This document shows positions 43,830-56,085 of a stretch of DNA of 64,000 nucleotides, in pieces. This DNA comes from Tillus elongatus (lineage: Eukaryota > Arthropoda > Insecta > Coleoptera > Cleridae), in the NCBI GenBank assembly GCA_964006375.1, contig OZ023262.1, positions 55,886,366 through 55,950,365 of the forward strand, given 5' to 3'. Each line of letters opens with the position of its first letter. Positions within the stretch are counted from its first letter, which is position 1. The notes beneath the pieces are model-generated. The model saw nothing but the letters and a program-made list of their open reading frames with translations. It was not told where the DNA came from and ran no database searches. Position numbers and translations under genes: made by a program.

Positions 43830-44350
43830 GCAGCAAGTACGTTGTGGTAGAAAATTTTCGAAAAAAGATTTCAAATCCGGTAACTCCATTTCCTATTAAG
43901 TTATAATTTTCAATCTTAAGCCATAGTAAAATCTATGTAAAATTTGGTTGTTTTGTTTGCAAAAACTAGTTCAAATGCGGTGACTAAAACAAAACCATCC
44001 AAGCAAATAATAAGGAAAATATTTGCCATATTGATAATTTGGCAGGTACATTACGTTTGTAAATAATTATTTTTTTTTCTGGAAAACTTTTGTAACTTTA
44101 ATTAAATTTCTAACACAATCTTTTTAAAGCGTCTTGCAGTATTTACATATATGTGCCAAACTTTAATTTTCAAGCTCCATAGAAATTAAAAATTTCTTCA
44201 AGTAATCGCTTGGGGATCACTGGGACCTCTTAAACCAATCTCCAAGATCAATTTAAATTTAAAGAATTAGTTTTCATAATATACCTTACTAATAGTGTAC
44301 AACTCTTACGATAATTCACCAAAATAATGCACTTGCTGCGTCCCGACCTT
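43830..44350 (+). mobile_element. Clasp-bounded unit, ~520 bases
   Basis: Direct clasp variant CTGGGTGCAGCAAGTACGTT at the left and inverted clasp ATAATGCACTTGCTGCGTCC at the right. The interior differs from the 320-base unit at 9427 and matches 20832-21290. Immediately beyond the right clasp an inverted G fragment (44360-44490) is joined to a mariner. Confidence 0.6.
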
Positions 44351-44493
44351 TTTATTGATATAAACCTGGGCACTCAATTTGATTGCCATAGCTTTATATA
44401 TTTCCGGAGATAGGTATTTTTTTCGAAAGAAAAATTTCTGGGAAACACCGGTGCGATTTGCCTGGCTAACTAACTTATTCAAGCCACTTGCAC

Positions 44494-45292
44494 TTGTAGA
44501 AATATTAAAAGAGTAACTGGGACGCCAAAATCTACTGCAAATTTTATTTTGCGTAAGAACAAATACCATCCTTACAAATTTCGAATCTGCCAAGGATTAC
44601 GGCTCGGAGACGATATAAAACGAAGGGCATTTTGTGAGTGGTACACTAGAAAATGTCAAGAGGATGAACATTTTGTTAATAAAATATTATGGTCTGATGA
44701 GAATATGCTGACTAACAACGGAATCTTCAACAGGCGAACTACACATTTCTGGTCCAGAAAAAATCCGCGTTGATACAAAACTTCTGAGCGCCAACACCGT
44801 TTTGGTTTCAACATGTGGTGGGGGATGTTGGGGTCAAGGATAATTGGGCAATTTTTTCATGGATCACTAACTTCCGACTGTTAACGAAATTTCATGCATA
44901 ATCATTTGGAAGAATGGTTCGATGCTCACTTACCAATAGCAGAAGTCAATAACATCTGGTTTCAACAAGACAGGGCCCCGGCTCATAATTTGAGAACTGT
45001 TCAAGAATACCTATCAAGCAGGTTTCCTGACAAATGGATAGGTACGCATTCAGCGGTTTCTTGGCCTCCACGATCGCCGGATCTGACACCTCTTGACATC
45101 TATCTTTTGGGGTGTGTCAAAAACTACATATACCAACGAAATTTTTACACGGAGGAACCATTACGTCAACTGGTTTTGCAAGCATCGCAAACCATTACAC
45201 CAGATGCAGTAAACAATGTTTTGGGTTCCACAATTAGACGATGTTACCTATGTCTAGAAAATAATGATGATTTGTTTGAACATCTCTTATAA
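44494..45292 (+). pseudogene. DD41D mariner transposase, catalytic half
   Basis: Frame 44549-44773: RKNKYHPYKFRICQGLRLGD, FCEWYTRKCQEDEHFVNKIL, then WSDENMLTNNGIFNRR with the first catalytic Asp, and a stop at 44771-44773. After shifts near 44780-44890 a clean frame from 44894 has NIWFQQDRAPAHNLRTVQEY (second Asp), SRFPDKWIG and PPRSPDLTPLDIYLLG (third Asp, 41 residues after the second), ending FEHLL at 45287-45289 and stop TAA. The residues of the triad are preserved, but the DNA-binding domain is absent. Confidence 0.85.
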
Positions 45293-45919
45293 TTAAGGCA
45301 GATAATCTATATACATATAATATTCATTAGTTAATAAGGTACCTATATTTCATGAATTCAAGTTATTTTATTGGTTTATTTATTACAAATGTGTTTCTCT
45401 TTCATTAATAAGTTTGAAGAATCTTACTAAAAATGTTGTGCTTCATTGACATTTTGAAAGGTACGACCTTACCGAAATAAACGCTTTTTGAGTATTCAGG
45501 GTCGTACTCAGAAGATTTTTCCTGAATAATTTTGGTTTTGACTGAAACAAGCTGAAAACATAATTAAAACCGTTACGAATGATACATCTTATAATTAGTA
45601 TTTGAAAATGGTTTTAGGTTTTGAATTAAAAATTGCAGGGCCGTATTTAAAAAATGAAAGTTGATGATGGTTTCTCGGAGACGAAACGTCGAATAAAAAA
45701 TCTTTAAACATCAGCATGTAGAGCTTAAAAAGTGTACGTAAGAAAGTGTTTTCTGTTTTTCAATATCTTTTCAAATAACGCCAGAAAAAAATAAAACCAA
45801 AATTGGAGAATTTCGGTTTTTTTCGAATATTTCCGAAACCAATCAGAATTTCCAAAATTAAAAAAAAAACCATTTAATTGAGCTCTAAAATGGGCAACTT
45901 TTTCCTAATTTAATCCACC

Positions 45920-45922
<3 letters not shown>
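44494..45922 (+). mobile_element. Second copy of the 6224-8591 mariner, 5'-truncated
   Basis: Begins abruptly with TGTAGAAATATTAAAAGAG, corresponding to 7180, next to a composite G fragment. It retains the right terminal repeat (GGGCAACTTTTTCCTAATT, CACCCTG) and ends against (TA)n at 45923. The left TIR and N-terminal coding half are lost. Confidence 0.88.

Positions 45923-46015
<93 letters not shown>
45923..46015. repeat. (TA)n microsatellite abutting the mariner
   Basis: About 93 bases of TA, starting right at CACCCTG of the mariner end. Confidence 0.95.
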
Positions 46016-46018
<3 letters not shown>

Positions 46019-46914
46019 CATTGTCCTAAGACATTTTTTACAGTTTTACAAGAAATATATATTATGTATAAATACACCTATACATATATTCAGTATTGGT
46101 TTGTAACTTGAAATAAATTCAAATTCAAAAAATTTATACGGTATGTACCATATTTGAAAAATGACTTCATCAATAATTTCTTTAAATTAACCCTAGGTTT
46201 TTGTTGTCTATTTTTAAAGTTCTTACATGTGTAGTTGTAGAAAACCAGCAGATTTAAAATTTTTATTCATTGATTAACTACACAAAAATTTTTTCGTCCT
46301 TTCAACTCAAGATTTAAAATAAAAATTTGAAATTTTGTGGTTTTGTATCGCTTGACATGTACTTTAAAAACAGTCAACAAAAAGCTGAGGTTGTCATTTA
46401 CTAAAATTATCAATGACATTTGACACAAATTGTATAATACATTTTTTAAAAGATTGTAACTGAGAATATTATCTGACTCCGAGCATTTTTGAAAAAAAGC
46501 TAAAGTAGATTAATTGGAATTATTCCAAGTTACAAACTTGCACTGTATGTATAATATATACAATTGCAGATAAGTTGCAAATGTAAGTTTAACTTTTACA
46601 ACTTCGCTAGGTCCTTTTAAAATTGAAGCTTGCTGTAAGGTAACATTTGTAAGTATAAAGAAAGTTTGTAACACCTCACTACAGTAAACTTGCAGTAAAG
46701 TTACAAAAGAAACACTTACATATGTAAAGTCACTAGGGGGAAGATTTGCCATTTGCAACAAACTTGCAGGAGGCTTTCTCTAAGTTATCTATCAAACTTA
46801 CACTTGCTTTGGAAAAGATTTTGCAATGTTAATGCAATATTACCTTGCTCAGTGGGATTCTGAGAGATAATAACTTTCTAATAGCATTATTTGAAGAACA
46901 CATATTTAAAAATA
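46016..46914. other. No gene recognised; clustered TTGCA/TGCAA motifs
   Basis: Between 46540 and 46850 many short TTGCAA, CTTGCAG and GTAAGTTT words recur, giving a weak inverted-repeat character. Nothing codes for a recognisable protein. Confidence 0.35.
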
Positions 46915-47062
46915 TGGAAGAGGTAGGCCAAGAGGAAAACTTTGGAAAAACCTGACACAAGTCGTGAAGTGTGCAGTGAAATAAAATTAGCTGCTGGAGA
47001 TAAAGAGTCATGATTGTGACGACAAGACGTCTTCGCCGTAAGACTGTGATGATGATGGTGTT
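46915..47062 (+). mobile_element. Possible LINE 3' tail
   Basis: The frame GRGRPRGKLWKNLTQVVK resembles the RGRPxxxW ending of several insect LINE ORFs. A GATGATGATGG run follows at 47048-47059, as in simple-repeat LINE tails. The fragment is too short for a firm call. Confidence 0.35.
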
Positions 47063-47940
47063 ATTAAAATACTACGATTTTGTAATTCAAATATGTCCAG
47101 TTAGACAGCTTACAGTAGGTATTAGCGCGAAATCTGTAAAGTATAAAAACTGTTAAGCAAAACGGTAGTGAAAAACATATATTACACCTGAATTTATGTC
47201 TTCTGGGATATTTTGCAGATCATTATTCGGGGAGAATAATGAGACCCTCCAACAATCTTTGAAGTAAAACGGATTACAAAAGAGAGACAGAATTCCCCAG
47301 GGCCCATCTGGCTTCACCTACCATTATTCAGATGTTTTAGTTGAGACAGCTATTTATCGATCTACTGATTTTATGCCACATTTCACAGAACAAATGCGAT
47401 TGAAACATTGTTAGGATCCAACAGAAATAACTGTTCTGTGTTCATAACGAATGCACCAAACATGCCAGCAGAGAAGAGGCAGGGAAAGTGTCATCGATAA
47501 GTAAATATTTAATAAACATTTTGTGCTTCTATGATTTTGATAAATTAGAGTCTTGCATGCACTGCGAGAAAGTTATTTCTGTCAGATTTGCTTGTTATGC
47601 ATTGAGTTTAACATCACATTTTCATCACCAAAAGGAGGACGGAACCTCTTTTAATCTTAGTAGTGAAAATGAAAATGTCATTTTGCATATTACAAGTTTT
47701 TGTTAATTAATTTGGAAAGTGTAATTGAATATTGAATATATTTAGAATCATTTAGCTTTAAATTCACAGTTATTTGTATGAGATATTACACTTTTTACCA
47801 TTAGCTCTGGCTTCATCAAATTTTCGTAAAAATAATTCGATGATGTTGAAATCACGACAGAAATAAGAATAAGACTTGAAAAATTGTTTGTTTAGGTGAA
47901 TGAAAACAGAAATCATTGGAAGTTATACCCCAAGCAGTTT
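47063..47940. other. No gene recognised
   Basis: Mixed-composition DNA; short open frames without motifs. Confidence 0.45.
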
Positions 47941-47987
47941 ATGTTTTTAGCGAATATTTTTTTAAATTCGCTAATGAGGAGATCTAT

Positions 47988-48023
<36 letters not shown>

Positions 48024-48597
48024 GACCGATAACTCAAAAAAGAATGGACCGATCTTGATGAAATTTGATGAGTACCTTCCTTTTGCAAGTGGCTTGGTTA
48101 GCCAGGAAAATCGGACCAGATTTTCCCGCAAAATTTTGTGTTTTCTTTCTAAAAAAAAATCATATCTCCGTAAATAGCAAAGTGAGGGCAACCAAATTTG
48201 ATATGCGCGTTTGTATTATAAAAAGTGAACTCTGTACCAAAATTTTGGGCCCTAGCTTTAAAGACAAGGAAGTTATGGGCAGTGAAAGAAACAAAATTTG
48301 GAGTTTTTCTCAAAACGTCAAACTCGCAATTTTATTTTAAACGTCAAAATTGGCAATGTTTAGGCAAAGAATGTGAAACAAATACCGATTGTGAAAACAA
48401 AATGTTGCAAGAAGAGTGTTCTGCAAACCCTTAAGTTTCAGATTCAACCGTCATTGTCCTTCATTTTACTAAAATATTTACAGAATATTCATTTCAAATA
48501 GACCCTTTCTCTGATGCTTTCGCTGTCAGTTTAGTTAAGTTGATGCTTTTTTGGATATCTATTTGCAGGTTTAGTGAAGTTTATAGTTTAACGGTCT
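47941..48597 (+). repeat. Composite repeat with reduced H, (TA)n, G and T
   Basis: Hairpin TTAGCGAATATTTTTTTAAA with the TTCGCTAATGAGGAGATC arm, (TA)n 47990-48021 (short), G 48024-48240, T 48300-48560 (CGTCAAAATTGGCAATG, CCTTCATTTTACTAAAATAT). Confidence 0.78.
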
Positions 48598-49930
48598 ATA
48601 ATTTTTTTAGCTAATTTTCGTAGAACAAATTGGTTAATGCATTTTTGCATTTTGTTATCGAAATATGATGCGTTTATAAGAAAAAAAATCTGGACGCAGT
48701 AAGTGCGTTTTGGTAGCGAATTTTCGGTAAATTTGCAGATTAGCTCCCAAACGCTTTTCAAAGAACTGTTTGCAGAAACCTGCCTAGGCCCCCCCCCCCG
48801 GATCCACAAAACCCAAGAAAAATTTCTTGTTCACACCCCACCCCCCCCCAAGGAAGTTACTGGACCAGGAGTGAATAGGGGTGCTGGGCGGGGTAGGTAG
48901 TAAAAAGGAAATATGAGCAGAAAATGTGAATAAAACGGGCTTGAAAGTTGTCTTTTTCACATCTTGAAGCCATATCCCCGTTAAACCCTACCTACCCCGC
49001 ACAGCACCCCTATTACCCCCAAAAAATTTCATGTTTACACTCCCCAAGGAAGTTACGGGATCAGGAGTGAGTAGGGGTGTATATTTTTTTTGCTAATTTT
49101 CGTAGAGCAAATTCGTTAATCCATTTTTGAATTTTTTATAGAAATATGATGCGTTTGTAAGAAAAAGATCTAGACGCAGTAAGTGCGTTTTGGTAGCGAA
49201 TTTTCGGTAAATTTGCAGTTTAGCCCCCGAACACTTTTCAAAACACTGTTTTCAGAAACCTGCATAGCGGCCTCCCTGGATCCACAAACCCCAAGAATAA
49301 TTTCTTCTTCACACTCCCCAAGGAAGTTACGGGACCAGGAGTGAGTAGGGGTGTATAATTTTTTTTAAGCTAATTTTTGTACAACAAATTCGTTAATGCA
49401 TTTTTGCATTTTTTATCGAAATATGATGCGTTTGTAAGAAAAAAAATCTGGACGCAGTAAGTGCGTTTTCGTAGCGAATTTTCGGTAAATTTGCAGTTTG
49501 GCTCCCGAACGCTTTTCAAAAAACTGTTTTCGGAAACCTGCCTACCCCCCCCCGAATCCACCAACCCCAATAAAAAGTTCTTGTTCAACCAAACCCCCCC
49601 CCCACAAAGAAATTTACGAGACCAGGAGTGAGTAGGGGCTCATAATTTTTTTTTAGCTAAATTTTGTAGAACAAATTCGTTAATACATTTTTGCATTTTT
49701 TTTCGAAATAGGATGCCGTTGTAAGAAAAAACTGTGGACGCAGTAAGTGCGTTTTGGTAGTGAATTTTCGGTAAATTTGCAGTTTAGCTCCCGAACGCTT
49801 TTCAAAAAAACTGTTTTCAGAAACCTGCCTAGGACCCCCCCCCCCGGATTCTCAAACCCCAAGGAAAGTTTCTTGTTCACACCCCCTAAGGAAGTTACGG
49901 GAGCCGTAAGAATGGAGTAACACCAAAACA
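48598..49930 (+). repeat. Tandem array, four clasp-containing ~280-base units
   Basis: Units start at about 48598, 49081, 49357 and 49643. Each has TTTTTAGCTAATTTT, TTTTTGCATTTT, the clasp form GACGCAGTAAGTGCGTTTTG, TTCGGTAAATTTGCAG, CCCGAACGCTTTTCAAA, GAAACCTGCCTA, a poly-C patch, ACCCCAAG and AAGGAAGTTACGGGACCAGG. The first unit carries an extra ~200 bases (48880-49080). All use CAGTAAG rather than the CAGCAAG loop found elsewhere, so the array expanded from one variant. Confidence 0.85.
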
Positions 49931-52046
49931 CCTAACCCAGGGACTTAAATGTGTGTTGATGTGATGGTTGACTCGACGCTTGCAGCCAAAAAGAAGGCGA
50001 AGAAGTTCAATCTAAGGTTAGGGTGCAAATGATTATCTGTAGAAATTAAGGTAGCTGAAAAGTCTGTAGCTAGACATAAAATTCAATTAGAAGAGGCGAT
50101 GTTAAAAGCAAGTCGCTTATTACCCTATAATATGTATAATCAATATAAGCATAGACAGGATTACAATTTCAATTGAGAATTTAACACGATAAAAACCAAT
50201 AATATTAGAAAACTTAAATTCAAACTATCAGACAAAGTTTGTAATGTCACATCTCAAAACTGTTGGACAGTCAATTTATCTCATGTTTCCATTCCTGATA
50301 ATGTACTGAAGATGCTGTGGTTGGGACCTAAATTTAGTATACCTCCTAGAAATGGTCAAATTTCATACAAAAAAGTATTATCCGAAATTTAGTATATAGT
50401 TAAGGATATCTCAGTTGAGAGCTCAGGCTACTAATATTGTTACTAACTTTAATCGAGTTAATGTGTATAGTAGCAACATTTTTAATCGTTTGTACTGTGA
50501 GACAAGAGACTTCCTTAGAGAACATCGTGAACTGTTGGTAATGAAGTCAGACAAGGGTAATGTGTCGGTGGTGATTGACAGGGACATGTATATTGAGAAG
50601 ATGAATATGTTGGTCAATGACGAGTCAGTGTACAGCAGACTAACCAGAGATCCGACATCGAAACTGGAGAGAAAGAACAATGAAATAGTAAAAGCACTGA
50701 ACTAGCTGGATTTATCAGTCCCGGACAGGCTAGGAAGCTTTTCATATATGATCCTATTGCTCCCAGATTATATGGACTACCGAAAGTTCATAAAAAGGGT
50801 ATACCACTTCGTCCAATCCTTTCTACAATTTCATCACCCTTTTCCAAACTTAGTAGTTTCATAGCAGCTATTTTAAGCGTGTCCTTCATGGATTATAATG
50901 AATTCGCAGTTAAAAACTCAAAAATCTTCGCCGAACAGATTAACGGTTTTCAATTAGATGAGGGATATATGGTAGCCTCCTTGGATGTGGTCTCCTTGTT
51001 CACCAGCATCTCGCTACAGCTTACACTTGAGATTATTGACGAAAACTGGGACGTCATTGAACCAAACACAGATATTCCCAAATAAACCTTAATTCAAATA
51101 CTAGAACTTCTTTTCTACTCAAACGATTTCCTGTTTAACGGTGCTTATTACAGACAGTCTTATGTCTGTATGTCCTATGGCTAGCCACCTCAGCCCTGTG
51201 CTAGCAAATATAGTTATGTCATTATTGTTGAAGTCTACAATACCACGTCTGTCTTTTAGATTGCCTTTTATCTATCAGTATATGGATGATTTGATCCTTG
51301 CCATCCCTGTTACTACCGAGGAAGATGTACTAAAATTTTTTTAATGATTGTGATGATCACATTAAATTTACTGTCGAGAAGGAGACGGATAGAAGTGTTC
51401 CCTTCCTTGATACTGGGGTTTATAGGAGTACTGATAATACCATTAAGTTGGATTGGTATAACAAGCCTTCCAGTTCGGCGGATATGTAAACTATGCATCA
51501 TGAGGAAAAAATGAAGTTGAATGTTATATTAGGCATGAAGAGGCGGATCTTGGATATTGCCCACCCATCTTTTCAACATGGAGCCTTATGATGGTGAAGA
51601 ATTGTTACAAAAGAAGCTACATGATGAAACTACTTTTCAGCGTTCTATTCGAACGTGCACCTGATCGAGCAGTTGAAATACTTTCTCCCCCTTACATAGT
51701 GGGAAGGACATCCCTGACCCTGATTGAATATGAAGTTTGTGTTGTTACATTACATCAGCGGACTGCGAAACTTTTTAAATATTTACTTTTCAGCATTCCA
51801 TCCGAACGTGCACCTGTTCGAGCAGTTGAAATACTTTCTCCACCCTTACATAGTGGGAAGGACATCCCTGATCAACGATTGAATATAAAGTTTGCGTTGT
51901 TGCCTTACATCAGCGGACTGTGAAACTTTTCAAAGATTTAACAGACATTAAAGTGGCTAAATATAATGTTTTGACCAACAAAAACTTTTTCCCTAACAAC
52001 AAGGACAAAATACCGGTGTATAAACAACGTGATGTGATCTATAAGT
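49931..52046 (+). pseudogene. Penelope-like element reverse transcriptase, GIY-YIG domain missing
   Basis: N-terminal PLE region: NLSHVSIPDNVLKMLWLGPK (about 50265-50330), then VMKSDKGNVSVVIDRDMY (50540-50590). The RT palm is in shifted frames: PRLYGLPKVHKKGIPLRPIL (50763-50820), SLDVVSLFTSISLQLTLEII (50981-51040, catalytic Asp of FxxDVxSLF), HLSPVLANIVMSLLL (51187-51231), FIYQYMDDLILAIP with YMDD (51265-51306), and VPFLDTGVYRSTDNTIKLDW. The thumb (MKRRILDIAHPSF) is followed by a 153-base tandem duplication and LTDIKVAKYNVLTNKNFFPN. It ends PVYKQRDVIYKL then stop at 52046-52048, just where a GIY-YIG endonuclease would begin. Stops and shifts near 50386, 50703, 51083, 51180 and 51341 make it inactive. 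Confidence 0.85.
51632..51937 (+). repeat. Tandem duplication (153-base unit) inside the PLE
   Basis: TACTTTTCAGCRTTCYATYC through CGGACTGYGAAACTTTT occurs at 51631-51783 and again from 51784, with scattered differences, so the duplication is not recent. Confidence 0.85.
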
Positions 52047-52541
52047 TGTGAGCTGATTTTTGATGTAATTAATTTCGAACACGTTAATTATAATCCATGT
52101 TTGTAAGAAAAGAAATTCGAGACGCAGTAAGTGCGTTATGGTAGTGAATTTTTATTAAAATCTGCTCAGTCCAAATAGATTAAAGAATGTTTGTTTTAAT
52201 TAGACAGTCGGATTCCTCCGGTCCGTGCCAGTTCTGAGCTGACCTTTAACGTATCTAATTTCGACCACCTAATTATAATGCATGTTTGTAAGAAAATAAA
52301 TTCGGAATGCAGAAAGTGCGTTATGGTAACAAATTTTTATTAAAATCTGCTCCGTCCAAATAGATTAAACAATGTTTTGTTTTAATTAGATAGTCGGATT
52401 CCCAAGTCCGTGCAATTTCTGAGCTGACCTTTAATGTATAGAATTTCGACTACGTAATTATAATGCATGTTTGTAAGAAAAGAAATTCGGGGCGCAGCAA
52501 GTGCGTTATGGTAGCGAATTTTTATGAAATGATTCAAATTT
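52047..52541 (+). repeat. Tandem array, three ~188-base clasp units
   Basis: Units with GAGCTGAYYTTTRATGTA, AATTTCGACYAC, AATTATAATGCATGTTTGTAAG, GAAATTCGRGRCGCAG, AAGTGCGTTATGGTA and CCAAATAGATTAAA begin at about 52047, 52235 and 52421. The first begins exactly where the PLE is cut off. A related inverted piece lies at 56155-56265. Confidence 0.8.
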
Positions 52542-52798
52542 GAATTGCTCAATTTGCTATTAACCTATAAGGTTTGAGGAAACTAGTTTTTTCGGGAACA
52601 TTTTAAGTCTATTTTAGAAACATTTTTGTACATCTTCAAACAAAGTTATTTTGATGATATATGGTACATTGTTTCTACTATATAGGTCCTACAGGTAACC
52701 AACTGTTATGCCTGCTTTCTTTAAAAAACACATATTTGCTATTTAAAACATGTTTATGAAAATTCACTACCATAACGCACTTGCTGCGTCCAGACTTT
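52484..52798 (+). mobile_element. Clasp-bounded ~310-bp unit
   Basis: Same family as 9427-9748, with direct clasp GGCGCAGCAAGTGCG at 52490 and inverted clasp CATAACGCACTTGCTGCGTC at 52771-52790; it grows out of the third tandem unit. Confidence 0.75.
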
Positions 52799-53584
52799 TT
52801 AAATTTTTTGAAATTTAATATTATAGTCTCACTTATCCTTATTTATGTTTTAAATCACCCCCCCACCCCCCCAAAAAACCCCGATACAAATTGGTATCCT
52901 TTCGTTAAATTTAAAAGTAATTTATTAAACAATTCTTTGGGTTCGTTCACAAATTATCTTAATTTAAAATTTTAGCATGAAAATCTTTATAGAGGACCCC
53001 TCTTGTCTCTTATATGTCTTACTTATCTTAACTTTTTTAATCCAATAATAAACATATTTTTACACTATATTAATCAATCTTAAATTTTATATAAATGTTT
53101 TTAAATTTATGATTTGAATACCCTATTTGACCTCTGGCGGAAGGCTTCGCAACTACAGTCTCTTCACCGACCGTAATTTCTCCATGTATTGGCCACAATG
53201 TTTGCACTCTTGTGTATATTATTGTTATTATTCTTATTCTTGATAATAGTAATGTTGTAATCTGGGTGTTTGTTGTTCTAATTACAGTTTTATTGTGTAA
53301 TACATCAAAAACTTTCATGTACACATCAAATTCGGCTTGGCTGCCATGGTTACAAACGGGTATGTAAATTGCATTTTGACATAACTATTTTTGGCGACGA
53401 AATGTGACATGAATTTTACCTAAAAAGAATTCATTGATTGTTGTTGCCCTTACTTGGTGAAACTTGTTCATACTACATACAGACTTGGAGACTACTTCTC
53501 TGGCTTCATGTTGGTTTTCGTTGGTAAAGGACGTAGCCAGCGCGTAAGCTAACTGGAGCAAGTGGCCCTTACGAATTCTGGATG
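52799..53584. other. No gene recognised
   Basis: Contains CCCCCCCACCCCCCCAAAA at 52858-52876. Otherwise AT-rich without recognised features. Confidence 0.45.
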
Positions 53585-54555
53585 TTCTAGGTTTTCTCGG
53601 AAAATTTTGTGTTTTCTCTCGAAAAAAATGTATATCTCCCGAATTAACAAAGTAAGGGCAACCAAATTTGGTACGCGGGTTTATATTATTATATGTAAGT
53701 CACATGCCAAAATTTAGCTCTGTAGGTCGAAAGGCAAAAAAGTTATAGGCATTTAAATAAAAATTAATTGGGGTTTTCCTCAAAACGTCAAAGTTGCGAT
53801 TTAAAACGTCAAAATTGGCAACATTTAGGTAAAGAACTTGAATCTAATACGGGATATGGAACAAAAATGTCTTAAGAAGAATGTTTTACAAACCTTGAAG
53901 TCTTAGTTTCAACCGTCACTGTCCTTCATTTTACTAAAATATTTCCAGAAAATTCATTTCAAATAGACCCTTTCTCTGATGCTTGGCAGTATCCTTAGCT
54001 ATAGAGTTTATCGTTTAATGGTATATAATTTTTGTCGAATGTTAGTAAAAAATCAATAAAGCTCAATATATCCGTTATTAAACAAGATACGAAAAAAATT
54101 GTATTCATTAATTATAGGGTGTCTTGAGCTACATCTAAAAAATATTTCTATAATTTTTTTAATCAAACACGTCTTATATTATTGCATTTTTGCATTTTCC
54201 ATCGAAATATAATGCATGTTTGTAAAAAAAGGAATTCTGGACGCAGCAAGTGCGTTATGGTAGCGAATTTTGATCAAATGCTTCATATTTGAATAGGTCA
54301 ATTTGCTATTAACCTATAAGGTTGACCAAGAAACCAGTTTTTTCGGGAACACTTTAAGTTTAATTTCGGAAATTTTTGCACATTTTCAAACAATAAAGTT
54401 ATTTTGACGAAACATGGCACATTATTTTTATTATATATGTTATTCTGGCAACCTAATTTGATGCCTGCTTTCTTAAAAAAACACACACATATTTGCTATA
54501 AAAAACATTTAAATGAAAATTCACTACCATAACGCACTTGCTGCGCCCAGAATTT
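53585..54555 (+). repeat. Long composite copy G-T-P plus clasp-bounded unit
   Basis: G from 53588 (TTTTCTCGGAAAATTTTGTG), T 53760-54030, P 54050-54190 (TTAAACAAGATACG, GGGTGTCTTGAGCTACATCT), then direct clasp at 54239-54258 and inverted clasp at 54527-54548. It has the same order as 8648-9748. Confidence 0.82.
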
Positions 54556-54849
54556 ATTAATTTTACTGACGCTCCTAAGCATCATTTCGTTACCGGATAA
54601 TTTTACAAAAGAGATTTCAATTATTTCTGTTCTAAAACGACAATACTTACATGTCAAAGCATTCTTTATAGAGATATTTATTCCAATCGGATCTAAAAGT
54701 TTAATCCTCGGATGACCTCGTGATGCCTGACAGGACCAAGCATCCAAACATTTTTACATTTTATAAGACATTTCTTACGATTTCGAATTTAATTTTGAAA
54801 TTTTAGGTTGAATGATTTGGCAACAATCTTCCACTAACATGAAAAAAAA
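54556..54849. other. Spacer between inverted composite copies
   Basis: 294 bases with no recognised module. Confidence 0.5.
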
Positions 54850-55932
54850 GTCTGGATGCAGCAAGCGCGTTATGGAAGTGAATTTTCATAAAAACTTTTA
54901 ATAGCAAATATTGTGTTTTTCTAATACAAGCAGGCATCAATCTGGTTACCGGTATAATCTATATAGTAGAAACAATGTACCATCTTTTATCAAAATTACT
55001 TATTGTTTGAAAATGTACACAAATTTTTCGAAAATAAACTTTAAATGTTTCCGAGAAAACTTGTTTCCTAGCCAACAAACCTTAGCAAATTGAGTTATTG
55101 AAAATTGAAAATTCGCTACCAAAACGCACTTACTGCCTCTCGATTTTGTTCTTACAATCATTCATCATATTTTGATTAAAAAATGCAAAAATGCAGTAAT
55201 ATAAGGGTGTTCGATAAAAAATTCTAGAGGTCACCAACGACTTATGGACCAGCCTGTGATGATTAAAATATTTTACCCTATAATTATCGTATACAATTTT
55301 TTCTCGTATCTTGTATAATAACAAAAAATAACAGCGTTACGGTACAAATGCGTAACCCTGTATATATGTAAACAGATAAAAACTGAAAGTAGACCCGGAT
55401 ATGGATTTTAGGGGGCCTAGTTTGCGCTCATTTGAAGAAATCTTTTTAAAATTCGAGTATCGCGGTCTCCCCATTAACGAATTTTTTCTACGAAATTAGC
55501 TAAAAAGTATAGACCGTTAAAGCAAAAAAGCAACAAAACCTACAGCCAAAGCATTAACTTAACTAAACCTACTGCCAAAGCATTAGAGAAAGTATCTATT
55601 TGAAATGCATTTTCTGTAAATATTTTAGTAAAATGAAGGACAATGAGGGTTGAAGGGGAAACTTAATGGTTTGCAGAATACTCTTCTTGAGACATTTGCT
55701 TTACGTAATCCGTATTTCTTTCAGGTTCTTTGCCTAAATTTTGACGTTTCAAATCGCGAAATCGCAGATATTTAAAAAAAAACCCAAAATTTTCCGGGAA
55801 AACCTGGACCGGTTTTCCTGGCTAACGAACTTATCCAAGCCACTTGCAAAAGGAAGGTACTCACCAAACTTGATCAAAATCAGCCCATTCTTTTTTGAGT
55901 TCGGTGTGATACATACATACATACATACACAC

Positions 55933-56013
<81 letters not shown>

Positions 56014-56085
56014 AAAACATATAAAAAATTAAAGTGACCCCGGATATGAGTTCTAGGGGTCCTAGTTTGCGCTCATTTGAAGAAT
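54850..56085 (-). repeat. Long composite copy in reverse order, clasp unit-P-H-T-G-(TA)n-H
   Basis: Clasp unit 54850-55140, P 55195-55365 (TCTTGTATAATAAC, CCCTGTATATATG), an H body at 55375-55505, T 55510-55745, G 55750-55910, (CATA)n/(TA)n 55911-56011, and a second H body to 56085. It is the longest form of the family in the window and faces 53585-54555 tail to tail. Confidence 0.82.

Noticed and set aside
46540..46850. TTGCA-rich cluster as a regulatory array
   Set aside because: Words are short, irregularly spaced and expected at some density in AT-rich DNA; no neighbouring gene to regulate.
48598..49930. CRISPR-like array
   Set aside because: Units are ~280 bases with similar sequence throughout, not short repeats with unique spacers, and the DNA is eukaryotic.
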